DNA of 64,000 nt from Cylicocyclus nassatus (GCA_958299035.1 CATQJL010000305.1:75050792-75114791); one strand, 5' to 3'. Positions 44,401 to 50,675 are shown, counted from the first letter of the stretch. Notes: generated by a model not told the origin, from the letters alone. Numbers and translations: made by a program.

Positions 44401-46796
44401 TGCTTAAAAAATGTTGTTTCGCCCAAAAAGGATAGAAGGAGCGCGGGATGTGAACCAAATTTGGCAGATGTAATGTATGGGGTAGGGCGTGTGTCAAAGC
44501 CGTTTTGTTCGGGACCCACCGTTCCATTCTATCGATTTATTGATTTTTTGCAGTTTTTGCCTGGAAAATTTTGTATGTTCGTTCAAAAAAATAAAAGGAG
44601 TGGTGGGATCTAGACCAGATTCGGCAGACATAATGTATGAGGTGGGGTGTATGTTAAAGCGATTTCGTATAAGACTACCGTTTGGCCCTACCGATTTATT
44701 GATTTTTTGCAGTTTCCGCATGAGAAATTTTGTAGTTCGTTCAAAAAGCATAGAAGGAGTTATGGAATTTGAACCAGTTTCACAGACATAATGTGTGCGG
44801 TGGAGCATGTGTTAATAAGCCATTTTGTTCAAGACACACGAAAGGCCCCTACTGATTTATTGATTCTTCGGCAGTTTTTGCATAGAAAATTTTTATGTTT
44901 GCCCAAAAGGGATAGAAAGAGCCAAGGAATTTGACAATTATGACAGACCTAATGTTTGGGGGAGGAGCGTGTGTTAATACGCCTTTTGTTCGGGATACAC
45001 GGAGTGCCCCTATCGATTTATTGATTTTTTCAATTTTTGCCTATCAAATTTTTTCCGCCCTGATTAATGGAAGAAGTTTTGACTCAGTTTAAAGACGCAT
45101 GTGTTCTCAACACCGAAGAGTAGCATAGGCTACCTTTTGCAACAAAATGCTGCGCGTTTCTATCGTTTTCATTGAGATTCGGTTTCAGAGGAAAATGTCT
45201 TATTGCAACTTTAATCCAATATCACCCGATAGATATATAATACAAGAGGGGTATAACACATTTCATACGCATTTGAATGATGCTAGGCGGGTGTTTATAG
45301 TTATTTTGTTCAAGACATACCGATTGCTTCCATCGATTTATTGATTTTTTGCAGTTTGCTCGAAAAATTTTTGCTGGCCCAAAATGTTTGAAAAAAATTA
45401 TGAGATCTGAACCGAACTTCACAAACATGAACTTTGTGGCGGACGGGTGTCACTAAGTTTATATCAAAAATAATCTATTGTCGTTTTTGATTCATTGACT
45501 TCCGGCGTTTTTTGCTTAGCCATTTGTTATGACTGACAGAATGTTAGAAAAAATTATGAGAGAATCAAACTTCGCATGAATAAACTTCTGAAAGGTCTTT
45601 TGTTAGTAAGCTATTTTATTTCCACTAATATGGGCTAGATCAAATTACTAATTTATCTTACTTCGCTCTTGAGACTTAAAATTGGCGGCAAGGAAAGGAT
45701 AGATAGGCATGGTTGATACGTCTTGAATATCTATTGCTTCAATTATTGACTTTCTCTATCTATTCATTATTTTTTTCATCTGACATTCTCGACAACTAAC
45801 TGATATTTGACTACGCATCAATCCCTTCTCAGCGAGATTCATCGACCGGCTAAGTTTATCGAAAACAGAAATTTCATTCACCCCAGGATCACGCATGACC
45901 ACCAACCATATGAATCCAATGACAACACCCTTATATCCCCCCTCCCCCATCTTTTCTTCATACCATGACGCCTTTCTCACGTATTTCTCACGTACTGTAC
46001 TTCCTTTAATTGCTTCCCCTTTTAACACCGTGATAACTTCACTCACCTTACATGGGACATAGGACAGTAAGTGCTTGGACATGAAAAATGAACATGTTTG
46101 TGACATGGATGCAGACCTTGCACATCTCATGGGACATATCCAGCCCATCTGTGTTGTTGACTGTACATTGTCTGTTGATTGGCATATTAACATAAATTTG
46201 ATTGAGAGGTCAAAGTGCGTCCTCGATCATCCTCCTGTATAGGTTAAGCCGAAGTGTTCCGTGCAAACTAACAAGTTCACTAGCAAATTCTTCTCACATT
46301 TGCACAATATAGAGTGGAACGAAAGATATAGGGAAGCGAAGCTGCCGAGTACCAGTCGAACCTGCCGCGTAGCGGCAGAGAGCGGCTGGTTTGATATTTG
46401 CACAAACTGTGTCGTTGTTTCTCTCCTAAGAACGCGCACCCTTTTCACATCCACAAACCGATCAGCATCTAGATTGATAGCTCGCTAGATGCTGAAATTA
46501 TGCCCAAAAGATCCACTCAGATCAGCCTCAGGGGAGATGCTTTGACGGGGGTTTACTACGGACCAAGAGCCAATGTCTTGTTAAAAATTTGGGGTTTAAC
46601 GCGATACCTATACCTATCGTGCATAACTGCTAGTCTTAACGCACTCTAGGCCATAAAGTACCGTTACTACTATCCATTCCAGAACAATGCCGTTATCGAG
46701 GGACGATGTGGTGGTTACTGTGGCAAATGCGCTCCAGACAAATATAAAGGACTCGTCTTCAGCATAGATCAAAAGCAATTGAATGGTGGCAGCTGA
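5268..46796 (+). CDS. gon-1: GON-1-like ADAMTS metalloprotease (ADAMTS9/20 type), 48 coding exons
   Basis: Secreted zinc metalloprotease of the extracellular matrix. In C. elegans GON-1 remodels basement membrane during gonad and pharynx morphogenesis, and its vertebrate relatives ADAMTS9/20 cleave proteoglycans. I assembled 48 coding exons by splice sites and reading phase. They total 6,282 nt including the stop, giving about 2,093 aa, close to C. elegans GON-1 (about 2,150 aa). Order: hydrophobic N-terminus (1-30), prodomain to a furin site near residue 272, catalytic domain with the zinc motif near 423-434, disintegrin-like region, central TSR, cysteine-rich and spacer regions, 17 C-terminal TSRs, and a GON domain (about 1883-2093). 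Every junction keeps phase. Two introns (21480-21800 and 42748-42799) need GC donors. Exon coordinates are in the block entries below. The identification is very secure; single splice sites, especially the first exon, are less so. Confidence 0.95.
5480..5830. repeat. tandem repeat, about 131-bp unit, nearly 3 copies (diverged fourth at 4936)
   Basis: TCGTGGCAGGACCATGTCTG followed by CTCGCAGACAAAATTCATG and GGCATATCCTACTAGCTT recurs with starts near 5482, 5613 and 5744. A related copy lies at about 4936-5030, upstream of the first gon-1 coding exon. Confidence 0.85.
7272..8500. mobile_element. 1.2-kb fold-back insertion with 14-bp target duplication, Penelope-like remnant
   Basis: Two arms of about 550 bp (about 7287-7845 and 7880-8447) are almost perfect reverse complements around a short spacer. 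The same 14 bases, AAACTATCCGCAAT, flank the insertion at 7272-7285 and 8487-8500 as a target site duplication. Inside the right arm (+ strand 7879-8061) a frame reads [20 protein letters not shown], then [19 protein letters not shown]. This resembles C-terminal sequence after the reverse transcriptase in Penelope-like retroelements (family call from memory, uncertain). The outer arm has CTGAAGA...GAAACG, near the hammerhead-ribozyme core such elements carry. Lies in gon-1 intron 1. Confidence 0.75.
9738..9931 (+). other. exon-like open frame in gon-1 intron 1
   Basis: Bounded by CTTGTGCAG before it and GTAAAG after it. Reads [20 protein letters not shown], then [19 protein letters not shown] and [10 protein letters not shown]. 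The phases (0 in, 2 out) do not fit between gon-1 exons 1 and 2, both junctions of which are phase 1. No family recognised. Possibly a decayed transposon or gene exon. Confidence 0.3.
10434..12747 (+). CDS. gon-1: gon-1 exons 2-5: prodomain
   Basis: Exons: 10434-10650, 10703-10877, 12012-12081, 12601-12747. They encode about residues 62-264, the inhibitory prodomain removed during secretion. Recognisable GON-1 landmarks are [27 protein letters not shown] across a 52-bp intron, [17 protein letters not shown] and GLLALPDG followed by YTVEPI. Exon 2 also carries basic clusters (RRKRR, ERRRS) that could be extra proprotein-convertase sites. All three frames stay open over much of 10434-10877 because the DNA is GC-rich; the chosen frames are fixed by the incoming phase and by the family match. 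The intron 10651-10702 uses GTATGT and CACACACAG. Confidence 0.88.
10947..11107. mobile_element. GC-rich MITE family, copy 1
   Basis: Left end CGGCCGCGTCTAAAGTTTCT, then CGTGCCAGTGTCGTGCCAGC; right end TGACACGGGCCAACACGG, then CAACTCTGGACGCGGCCTTT: a fold-back with GGC.GCGTC.AGAGTT ends. In gon-1 intron 3, 70 bp after the exon. Confidence 0.65.
13560..13930. repeat. degenerate tandem repeat, about 155-bp spacing
   Basis: A block with GAAGATTAT/GGAGATTACTGT, then GGGTTACTGTAAA.TGG recurs near 13585, 13744 and 13885. Strongly diverged. In gon-1 intron 5. Confidence 0.4.
14408..19151 (+). CDS. gon-1: gon-1 exons 6-11: furin site and reprolysin-type metalloprotease domain
   Basis: Exons: 14408-14460, 14540-14620, 14674-14757, 17763-17902, 18805-18936, 18999-19151. 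Exon 6 carries the convertase site RQTRSRR before [10 protein letters not shown]. Mature catalytic sequence follows: [45 protein letters not shown]. The zinc site HELGHIFNIPHD spans exons 10 and 11 (about residues 423-434) and has all three histidines, the catalytic glutamate and the trailing HD. The Met-turn follows as HIMAPTL. An active M12B protease is therefore expected. The fold is split by a 3.0-kb intron (14758-17762). The last exon ends at a GTTCGT donor with GA|C completing FLD. Confidence 0.93.
14758..17762. other. gon-1: gon-1 intron 8 (3.0 kb)
   Basis: No element recognised apart from a 13-base G tract at 16310-16322. Small frames on both strands lack coding character. Confidence 0.5.
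19603..19935 (+). other. coding-like open stretch of unknown origin in gon-1 intron 11
   Basis: No stop for 110 codons between TAA at 19600 and TAA at 19933. The part from about 19755 reads like protein: [59 protein letters not shown] donor overlaps its end. It lacks an early ATG and has the wrong phase to be a gon-1 exon. I do not recognise it. The minus strand over part of it is also open (19997-19707) and ends in GTAAGC, so strand is not certain. A captured exon or decayed gene copy is likely. Confidence 0.35.
20760..21123 (+). CDS. gon-1: gon-1 exons 12-13: disintegrin-like region
   Basis: Exons: 20760-20916 and 21013-21123, about residues 479-568. The sequence reads [13 protein letters not shown], then [15 protein letters not shown], then PTCRRLWC, ending MPWADGT.C. 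This is the ADAMTS disintegrin-like module. As in other ADAMTS proteins it lacks an RGD and probably acts as an exosite for substrate choice, not as an integrin ligand. Both junctions are clean GT-AG in phase. Confidence 0.92.
21331..21924 (+). CDS. gon-1: gon-1 exons 14-15: central thrombospondin type 1 repeat
   Basis: Exons: 21331-21479 and 21801-21924. After [10 protein letters not shown] comes the central TSR, with [18 protein letters not shown], then [16 protein letters not shown] and DCPWDTP. The W..W pattern marks a site for C-mannosylation and CSRTCGGG one for O-fucosylation, known for this family. The join needs exon 14 to end CCA AA before GCGAGT: only that GC donor restores the family sequence [11 protein letters not shown]. 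The nearest GT donor shifts the frame. Confidence 0.9.
21542..21650. mobile_element. GC-rich MITE family, copy 2
   Basis: AAAGCTGCGTATAGAGTCGC, then CGTGCCAGCGCTG, facing GCACAGCGCTGGCACAGCGC with GAACTCTAGGCGC at the right end. In the GC-AG intron 21480-21800. Confidence 0.7.
21971..23397 (+). CDS. gon-1: gon-1 exons 16-21: cysteine-rich and spacer regions
   Basis: Exons: 21971-22102, 22620-22685, 22777-22905, 22969-23053, 23108-23255, 23316-23397 (about residues 660-873). The cysteine-rich part shows [22 protein letters not shown] and [13 protein letters not shown]. The cysteine-free spacer follows: [48 protein letters not shown] and [11 protein letters not shown]. These regions anchor ADAMTS enzymes to matrix and help define substrate. 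All six exons join in phase with introns of 50-520 bp; the 517-bp intron 22103-22619 contains a GC-rich MITE copy. Confidence 0.93.
22430..22530. mobile_element. GC-rich MITE family, copy 3 (ends eroded)
   Basis: GTGTCAGCGCTGTGCCAACG, then CCGTGCCAGCGC, facing GGCGCTGGCATGGCACCAGC. The core matches the family; the terminal GCTGCGT is degraded. In gon-1 intron 16. Confidence 0.55.
23469..27735 (+). CDS. gon-1: gon-1 exons 22-36: C-terminal TSRs 1-12 (first half of 12)
   Basis: Exons: 23469-23550, 23961-24084, 24137-24268, 24831-24903, 25148-25318, 25376-25471, 25526-25667, 25722-25813, 25872-26036, 26089-26210, 26276-26414, 26466-26630, 27148-27273, 27325-27519, 27577-27735. They encode a chain of thrombospondin type 1 repeats, each with W..W..C and CS.TCG.G. 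Repeats include [57 protein letters not shown] and [15 protein letters not shown] split the fifth repeat at 25668-25721: that 54-bp piece has GTGCGA and TTTTTAG ends, and removing it restores the normal cysteine spacing. TSR arrays bind matrix and help secretion. Confidence 0.92.
24971..25080 (+). repeat. dispersed repeat, copy 1
   Basis: TATATAAAGAATCGTAAGCG, then CAATTCAAAAATGTG..CA.TAGCGGGAAACTGCG, ending GATTGCTGGTTCA. The same layout recurs at 49512-49625. Unknown class; in gon-1 intron 25. Confidence 0.55.
26743..26905. mobile_element. GC-rich MITE family, copy 4
   Basis: AAGGCTGCGTCAAAAACTGT, then GCGTGCTAGCACCGTTCCAG, facing GCGTTGGAACGGCATTGGCA. In gon-1 intron 33. Confidence 0.65.
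27736..30297. other. gon-1: gon-1 intron 36 (2.6 kb)
   Basis: Holds the fold-back at 28153-28510. A 19-bp tandem pair (CTTCACTTTACGGAACACG) at 29126-29163 and small hairpins near 29625-29660 and 29980-30015 are the only other structures seen. Confidence 0.5.
28153..28510. mobile_element. fold-back insertion with 16-bp target duplication, gon-1 intron
   Basis: Arms of about 140 bp (28168-28310 and 28313-28455) are near-perfect reverse complements. A 16-base target duplication, GAAAAGGGAACAATTG, lies at 28153-28168 and 28495-28510. The right arm contains CTGATGACGAC...GTCGAAACGT, close to a hammerhead core (CUGANGA, stem, GAAA) but with an imperfect stem II. Same architecture as the larger element at 7286-8486, though the sequences differ. 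About 40 bases between the right arm and the duplication are not part of the inverted repeat. Confidence 0.75.
30298..39449 (+). CDS. gon-1: gon-1 exons 37-43: C-terminal TSRs 12 (rest) to 17
   Basis: Exons: 30298-30489, 33659-33829, 37008-37181, 38621-38791, 39005-39103, 39157-39255, 39311-39449. All but 42 begin with the first cysteine of a [51 protein letters not shown]. They end in the Trp-rich start of the next (AAPWSP, GTPWST, TTPWSK, GPWNT, GPWGA). The last ends in a phase-1 donor (AACT|GTGAGC) that leads into the GON domain. Introns here are 2.5-3.2 kb and full of fold-back elements. The Ser/Thr-rich linker that C. elegans GON-1 has between two late TSRs, as I recall it, is short here ([10 protein letters not shown]). 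Confidence 0.92.
31642..31836. mobile_element. GC-rich MITE family, copy 5
   Basis: AGTAGCGTCCGTTTTGCCGT, then GCTGTACCAGCGTCTTGCC, facing GGCGCTGGAACGACGCTGGC. In gon-1 intron 37. Confidence 0.6.
32524..32600 (-). pseudogene. fragment of RTE-type non-LTR retrotransposon
   Basis: The minus strand reads [16 protein letters not shown] and then hits a stop. [10 protein letters not shown] followed by small residues is a stretch I recognise from hookworm-type RTE polyproteins between endonuclease and reverse transcriptase. Only this piece is legible; surrounding sequence (31900-33500) may be further decayed remnants. Confidence 0.4.
34011..34231. mobile_element. MITE with about 48-bp perfect terminal inverted repeats, TA target
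   Basis: The ends TACCCTAATTTCACGCG and CGCGTGAAATTAGGGTA pair perfectly for about 48 bp, reaching CTAGCTTTCATCGA. The centre of about 120 bp is unrelated. A TA at each end fits a Tc1/mariner-type target duplication. In gon-1 intron 38. Confidence 0.85.
36539..36805 (-). other. unassigned open frame in gon-1 intron 38
   Basis: Minus-strand frame of 88 codons with [20 protein letters not shown] and [17 protein letters not shown]. It looks somewhat coding-like but has no recognised family, start context or splice sites. Possibly a retroelement fragment. Confidence 0.2.
37683..37886. mobile_element. MITE with 31-bp perfect terminal inverted repeats, TA target
   Basis: The ends TACCCTATTTTCAGGTG and CACCTGAAAATAGGGTA extend to a perfect 31-bp repeat ending in GCCGCACCC. 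204 bp in all, in gon-1 intron 39. It shares the TACCCT terminus with the elements at 34011 and 41495. Confidence 0.85.
37991..38113. mobile_element. GC-rich MITE family, copy 6
   Basis: GAGGCTGCGTCCAGAGTTAC, then CGTGCTAGCGCCGTACC, facing CGGCACGGCGCTAGCACGGC. Best-preserved left end. In gon-1 intron 39. Confidence 0.7.
39620..40819. mobile_element. 1.2-kb fold-back element in gon-1 intron 43
   Basis: The left end (AAATCTGCTTCC, then CGAAAGAAGTTATGAGCG) is matched in reverse complement at the right end (CGCTCATAACTTCTTTCG, then GAAAGCAGATTT). Further pairs are CTCCAGTGGGG/GAGAGCGCAAAAACGGC and CCCAGCTCC.GGAGCGATCTTCT. The long open frame inside (39985-40545) lies across the repeat and is not taken as a gene. 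A TTAA-flanked element (40090-40545) is nested inside. Confidence 0.7.
40090..40545. mobile_element. nested TTAA-flanked MITE (piggyBac-style)
   Basis: TTAA followed by AGGCAGCGTCCGGGCAA on the left and TTGCCCGAACGCTGCCT followed by TTAA on the right: about 17-bp inverted termini with one or two mismatches and a TTAA target duplication, the hallmark of piggyBac transposition. The centre has a CTGCAACTGCA/TGCAATGCAACTGCAATGCAA palindromic run. Confidence 0.65.
41046..41360. repeat. tandem repeat, about 115-120-bp unit, 3 copies
   Basis: CATGCTCGATTACCCCC, TGTGCCAACTCCCAGCCCCG, TCGATAAAA and CTAATATTGTATTCGGAATC recur at about 41046, 41166 and 41278. The unit includes several ATCGATAA words. 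In gon-1 intron 43. Confidence 0.85.
41495..41778. mobile_element. MITE with long inverted repeats, TACCCT ends
   Basis: The ends TACCCTCGATATCATCCCAT and ATGGGATGATATCGAGGGTA pair, and the pairing continues through GACGTGGATTACGTGGCTTG with few mismatches. The interior is rich in GCGCCACGTTG in both orientations. Flanked on both sides by CATACA/CGTACATACA microsatellite. In gon-1 intron 43. Confidence 0.8.
42117..46796 (+). CDS. gon-1: gon-1 exons 44-48: GON domain and stop
   Basis: Exons: 42117-42303, 42455-42591, 42656-42747, 42800-42904, 46683-46796. The domain starts CLPATCQEI and continues [92 protein letters not shown], then CGGYCGKC and a TGA at 46794-46796. The GON domain is diagnostic for GON-1/ADAMTS9/20 and in vertebrate ADAMTS9 has been linked to ER-Golgi transport. 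The intron 42748-42799 starts GCATGT; only this GC donor keeps CPQ|GRFSVD in frame. The last intron is 3.8 kb and contains a satellite. The tail is shorter than the acidic C-terminus of the C. elegans protein. Confidence 0.93.
44240..45600. repeat. satellite array, about 160-bp unit, about 8 diverged copies
   Basis: The motif ATCGATTTATTGATTTTTTG followed by CAGTTTTTGC recurs at about 44375, 44531, 44690, 44850, 45011, 45331 and 45488, a spacing of 156-161 with one decayed unit near 45170. Each unit also has TTCG..CAAAA.G.ATAGAAGGAG and AGACATAATGT.TG. Lies in the last gon-1 intron. Confidence 0.85.
45756..46193 (-). other. unassigned 145-codon antisense open frame in the last gon-1 intron
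   Basis: Longest non-gon-1 minus-strand frame in the region, reading [20 protein letters not shown] and [18 protein letters not shown]. No motif, homologue or splice context recognised. May be chance or a remnant of a mobile element. Confidence 0.2.
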
Positions 46797-47219
46797 TGAA
46801 CATGCGATCCATACACTCAAAGATATTCCAGCAGACTCACTGCATAGCTTTCGTGTGCATAGTCAAAATGTTAAATAGTTGTGATTCGTCGTGTTTTTCT
46901 TATTTTTTTTCTATTTTTTTTCACATCTCTTTTATGTGCCGATATAGCCAGACTTTCCCTCTGATTTACCGACACTAGCCACAACTAATTCAGTCTCACT
47001 CATACACTGCCCACGAATCATTCGATATCATTCTGTCTACCATATATGGTGGTAATTGCTTTCAGAAACATTGTAAGAGTTTTTAGTTCAACTTGTCTTT
47101 TGTTTTTGTTGATATGAGTGGTTTTTGTTTTAGGCCTTTTTTTAAAGAATTATTCTTGCCTTTCATTCATGCGCTGCTTTCTCGTGCTCAAAAATATTAG
47201 GCATGTTGTATGCATTTTG

Positions 47220-47368
47220 TAAGCTGCGTTTAGAGCTGTGCGTGCCAGCGCCCTTTCAGCGCCGTGCCGGAACCACGTCGGGCGCATAGCTTACTATTGA
47301 TCATTCGAACTCCGGGGGAGTTCCAGTACGGCGCTGGCCTGGCGCCGAACAACCCTGGGCGCAGCCTT
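47220..47368. mobile_element. GC-rich MITE family, copy 7
   Basis: TAAGCTGCGTTTAGAGCTGT, then GCGTGCCAGCGC, facing GGCGCTGGCCTGGCGCC and TGGGCGCAGCCTTA. About 420 bp after the gon-1 stop codon. Confidence 0.7.
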
Positions 47369-47955
47369 ATTGCTGACGTCTTTTAGTGATTGATTGTACC
47401 ACAGCTTCCGTCATTTATTCACGGTATCCAATCTTACTCCAACTGAGATATCACGTCTATAGTCACCCTGTGTTCCATTACGTAGAAAACACATTCTTTA
47501 CCTTGGTAAATCCGCCGCGCGAATTTCACATGTCATGCTGCCGCAACTGCTTTGTCTCTCATATAGACCAGTGCTACGGTTGTTTCACTCATCATTATTC
47601 ACTGTCACACGTTCATGTCATACGTGCTTTAAATTTTTCTTTTTCCGTGCATAATGTTATGGTTATTCAATTCCTGCCGAGATAACAGTGCAAATTCTGT
47701 TGTTATAGCTTTATAGAATTTTCTTTGTGAAAATAAGTTATTACAGATGAATAAACTAAACAGCTTCATGCAGTAGAGAATGTTGAAATTATTTTACATT
47801 TGTTTTCAAACTACATTGCAGCTGAAGTCGCGCAAATGGTGCACTATACTCATCCATCGGATCTGATGTGGTTGAGGGTGCCGAAACTAGCAAAAAATCG
47901 AAAATCTCGAGGTGGAGTCTTTTATCACTTCTTAGTCTTCACAGTGATCATCTAA

Positions 47956-49513
47956 TACAGTGCTGGCCAAAACTATAGATCCACTATAAAAAAAATGTCG
48001 TAGTTCACCTGCTTCTCAACGAATTGATCTGAGATTTGGTACAGTTGTGTGTTCAACAGGCTTTCATCAGTGACCGGAGCGGATTCCGTTTTCGCCAGAT
48101 TATTCAGGAAAAAAATCAAAAATTTCGAAAAAAGCAGGCTCGAAGGCTGGCCAAAACTATAGATCCACCTAAAATTTCTGTCTGCTAACGTGATTCTTAG
48201 CTTCCAAAATCTTTTGTGCATATACATAGTCGAAAGTCAAAGCAGTGGCTTTAGTTCAGCTGCGTCATACCTTTATAAGAAACGCTTATCTGCTTTTTTC
48301 CTCTTAAAAACTGCTTTCATGCGTATTTTGTTCCCGAGAATGTGTTTTTGTAGAGGATTCCGCACTTTTTTGACTGGTTTGAAAGTGATAGGGCTCCATC
48401 TATCTTATAGATGCTTAGTAGCGTGGGCAGCAGAAAAAAATTCGGGTTTTCGTATCTAAAGCGCACCTGACATAGACCTAACCGCAAACCTGCGTTCAAA
48501 TTTATGCCTTCAAGCTCTTTCTGCAACGTTGTCATGAGCGTGAACTGGAGTAGTTACATTGTTGGTATGTATGAGAGTCCGTATGCAGTGGTTGCAGGTT
48601 TCTGCAGATCCTAGTATGCAGGCTAATTGAGAACTTCATCCTGCAAAAAGTGATTTGCAACAAGCCTTGAAGTTATTTCTGCTTCTGACCATAATGCTCA
48701 TGTGAATCACAAGGCAACATATATTGCAGGGTGTATTCAATAGTTAGCAGCTAAAAAGTGGCAAAATTCAAAGAAGGTACCAGTTGGTAAGTACTTTGAG
48801 ATTGCCGAACACACCGCAAGACTTGTGCTTTGAAAAAGAATTAAAGTGCGACTTCGCAAGCAATCGTAACTATAGTTTACAAACTTCTTTTTAGGTAAAT
48901 AATGCTAAATAATGCTTCTACATTATTTTGAGCTTATAAAAATAGCGGATACCAATTTTGAAGGCAAAAATTCGAGCGCAGGCCTACGGTTACGTCCGTG
49001 TCAGGTGCGCTTTGGATACGAAAAACCGAATTTTTTCTACTGCTCACGCTGCTAAGCATCTATAAGATAGATGGAGCCCTATCACTTTCAAACCAGTCAA
49101 AAAAGTGCGGAATCCTCTACAAAAACACATTCTCGGGAACAAAATACGCCTGAGAGCAGTTTTTGAGTGGAAAAAAGCAGATAAGCGTTTCTTATAAAGG
49201 TATGACGCAGCTGAACTAAACCCACTGCTTTGACTTTCGACTAGGTTTATGCACAAAAGATTTTGGAAGCTAAGAATTACGTTAGCAGGCAGAAATGTTA
49301 GGTGGATCTATAGTTTTGGCCAACTTTCGAGCCTGCTTTTTTCGAAATTTTTAATTTTTTTCCTGAATAATCTACCGAAAGCGGAATCCACTCCGGTCAC
49401 TGATGAATGCCTGTTGAACACACAACTGTACCAAATCTCAGATCAATTCGTTGAGAAGCAGATGAACTACGGCAGTTTTTTATAGTGGATCTATAGTTTT
49501 GGCCAGCACTGTA
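47956..49513. mobile_element. 1.55-kb Tc1/mariner-style fold-back element
   Basis: Ends CAGTGCTGGCCAAAACTATAG and its complement CTATAGTTTTGGCCAGCACTG (47958 and 49511), flanked by TA. The arms pair for about 510 bp each (to about 48470 and from about 48990), so short frames appear twice in opposite orientation (for example 48227-47973 minus and 49249-49485 plus). No transposase is visible; a non-autonomous element downstream of gon-1. Confidence 0.85.
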
Positions 49514-49625
49514 TATAAAGAATCGTAAGGTGCATTCAAAAATCATCAGGTAGCGGGAAACCGAGCGGGTCCCGAACTGAGCGCCTGCAACTCTAGCACC
49601 TCTGAGATTACTGGTTCAGTTCATT
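49512..49625 (+). repeat. dispersed repeat, copy 2
   Basis: TATATAAAGAATCGTAAGGT, then GCATTCAAAAATCATCAGGTAGCGGGAAACCGAG, ending GATTACTGGTTCA. Matches 24971-25080 and directly abuts the end of the fold-back at 47958-49511. Confidence 0.55.
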
Positions 49626-50303
49626 AGTAAAATAAAAAGCATAAAGAAAACAGATCGTATCTCTTGAGGCAATTTGTGGATGAAAAGGCTAAACATCTAT
49701 CTCGGTCCACTGCCATCTCAGTCTCAGCTCAGACACATATTAAAAATGCAAGAAAAAAAATTGGATTATTTGAATATTAAAAATACCGGATCTTTCAGAT
49801 GGCTTTATTGGGTTGCAATAGTTCTAGGATTTACCGACACGCTTTACTACGATGTAGCAAATTTTACATTCAATCTGACGTAATTATCGCAACCGTGAAT
49901 ATTTCTGTAGACATAAAAACCGCAATGAGTGAAACACAACAAAATAGAGTCCGCTATTAGGAACTGCAACTTCTACAGCTAAAGAAGTAGATTACAGTAA
50001 TGGAGGGTAAAAAGTGTGATAACAGAATGTTATCCTTCAGCCCTCTGACCATTGTTGGCTGTTCCTTTGATTACCGTAATTCGCGATCCCCAAAGTTTGC
50101 ATTCTTGAACGCATGACTCCAATAATGATTGGGCGGAGACCACTATTTTCGCATGTACTTGCGAATAATCAAACCCTTGTTGGCTTCAGCTCGTCTTCCC
50201 GCGCTCCACGAACAAGGGCAATTACAAGAAAGATGGGAATCACGTTTACAAAGAGAGCATGGCAGAACCTCAGGAGCTGCTAGATGGACTATTCTATAAT
50301 CCG

Positions 50304-50675
50304 CTACTGTTCTGGAGTTGAAATGGTTAAATTACCCCATTTTTCTGAAATCCAGCGCATTGTTTTCACTTTTTGAGCTCCATCTAGTAGAATGAGCTGA
50401 TGCAGGTAGATCTGAAATAACGAAATGAACCCTTTTTCTAGGCCAGCAGTATGGAAAATTGTACCATGATCCAAGCTAGCCAACAACATGCAGCCGTCAT
50501 TATAATTACAGTTCGAATGATTCCTAGAACAAAATAACCAATCAACCGACAATTGAGATTGGGACTCAAATTGAAAAATCTGCACACCCCAATTAAGTCC
50601 TTGGACAAGGAATGGACCGCCAACTCCGATGACCGACCAGAATACGGTCACCGGCATCAGCAGGATTACTCCCAT
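50304..50675 (-). CDS. V-ATPase V0 subunit e, diverged paralogue
   Basis: Subunit e is a small two-helix protein of the membrane V0 sector of the proton-pumping V-ATPase. Three exons on the minus strand, 50675-50588, 50523-50465 and 50411-50304, give 84 aa. Exon 1 reads MGVILLMPVTVFW...GVGGPF, exon 2 IIRTVIIMTAACCWLAWIM, exon 3 IYLHQL...MRWISEKWGN. Introns are 64 and 53 bp; TTTTCAG lies directly before the ATG, as for a trans-splice acceptor. Same intron positions and phases as the copy at 59173-59577. The usually conserved NPLIGP is ILLDGA here and PKGPNR is QGLNW, so this copy evolves fast or is decaying. No frameshift or stop is present. Confidence 0.75.
   Translation of the reverse strand: MGVILLMPVTVFWSVIGVGGPFLVQGLNWGVQIFQFESQSQLSVDWLFCSRNHSNCNYNDGCMLLASLDHGTIFHTAGLEKGFISLFQIYLHQLILLDGAQKVKTMRWISEKWGNLTISTPEQ

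Larger units (their letters stand above)
46797..50303. other. intergenic region between gon-1 and the V-ATPase e paralogue
   Basis: gon-1 3' flank: no clear AATAAA close to the stop; candidates lie near 47752. Contains GC-rich MITE copy 7, the 1.55-kb fold-back and the dispersed repeat. gon-1 and the next gene converge here. Confidence 0.5.

Noticed and set aside
44489..44808. 100- and 104-codon frames on both strands
   Set aside because: They are read through units of the 160-bp satellite.
47973..49485. Pairs of similar 70-90-codon frames on opposite strands
   Set aside because: They are the two arms of the 1.55-kb inverted repeat and have no transposase motifs.
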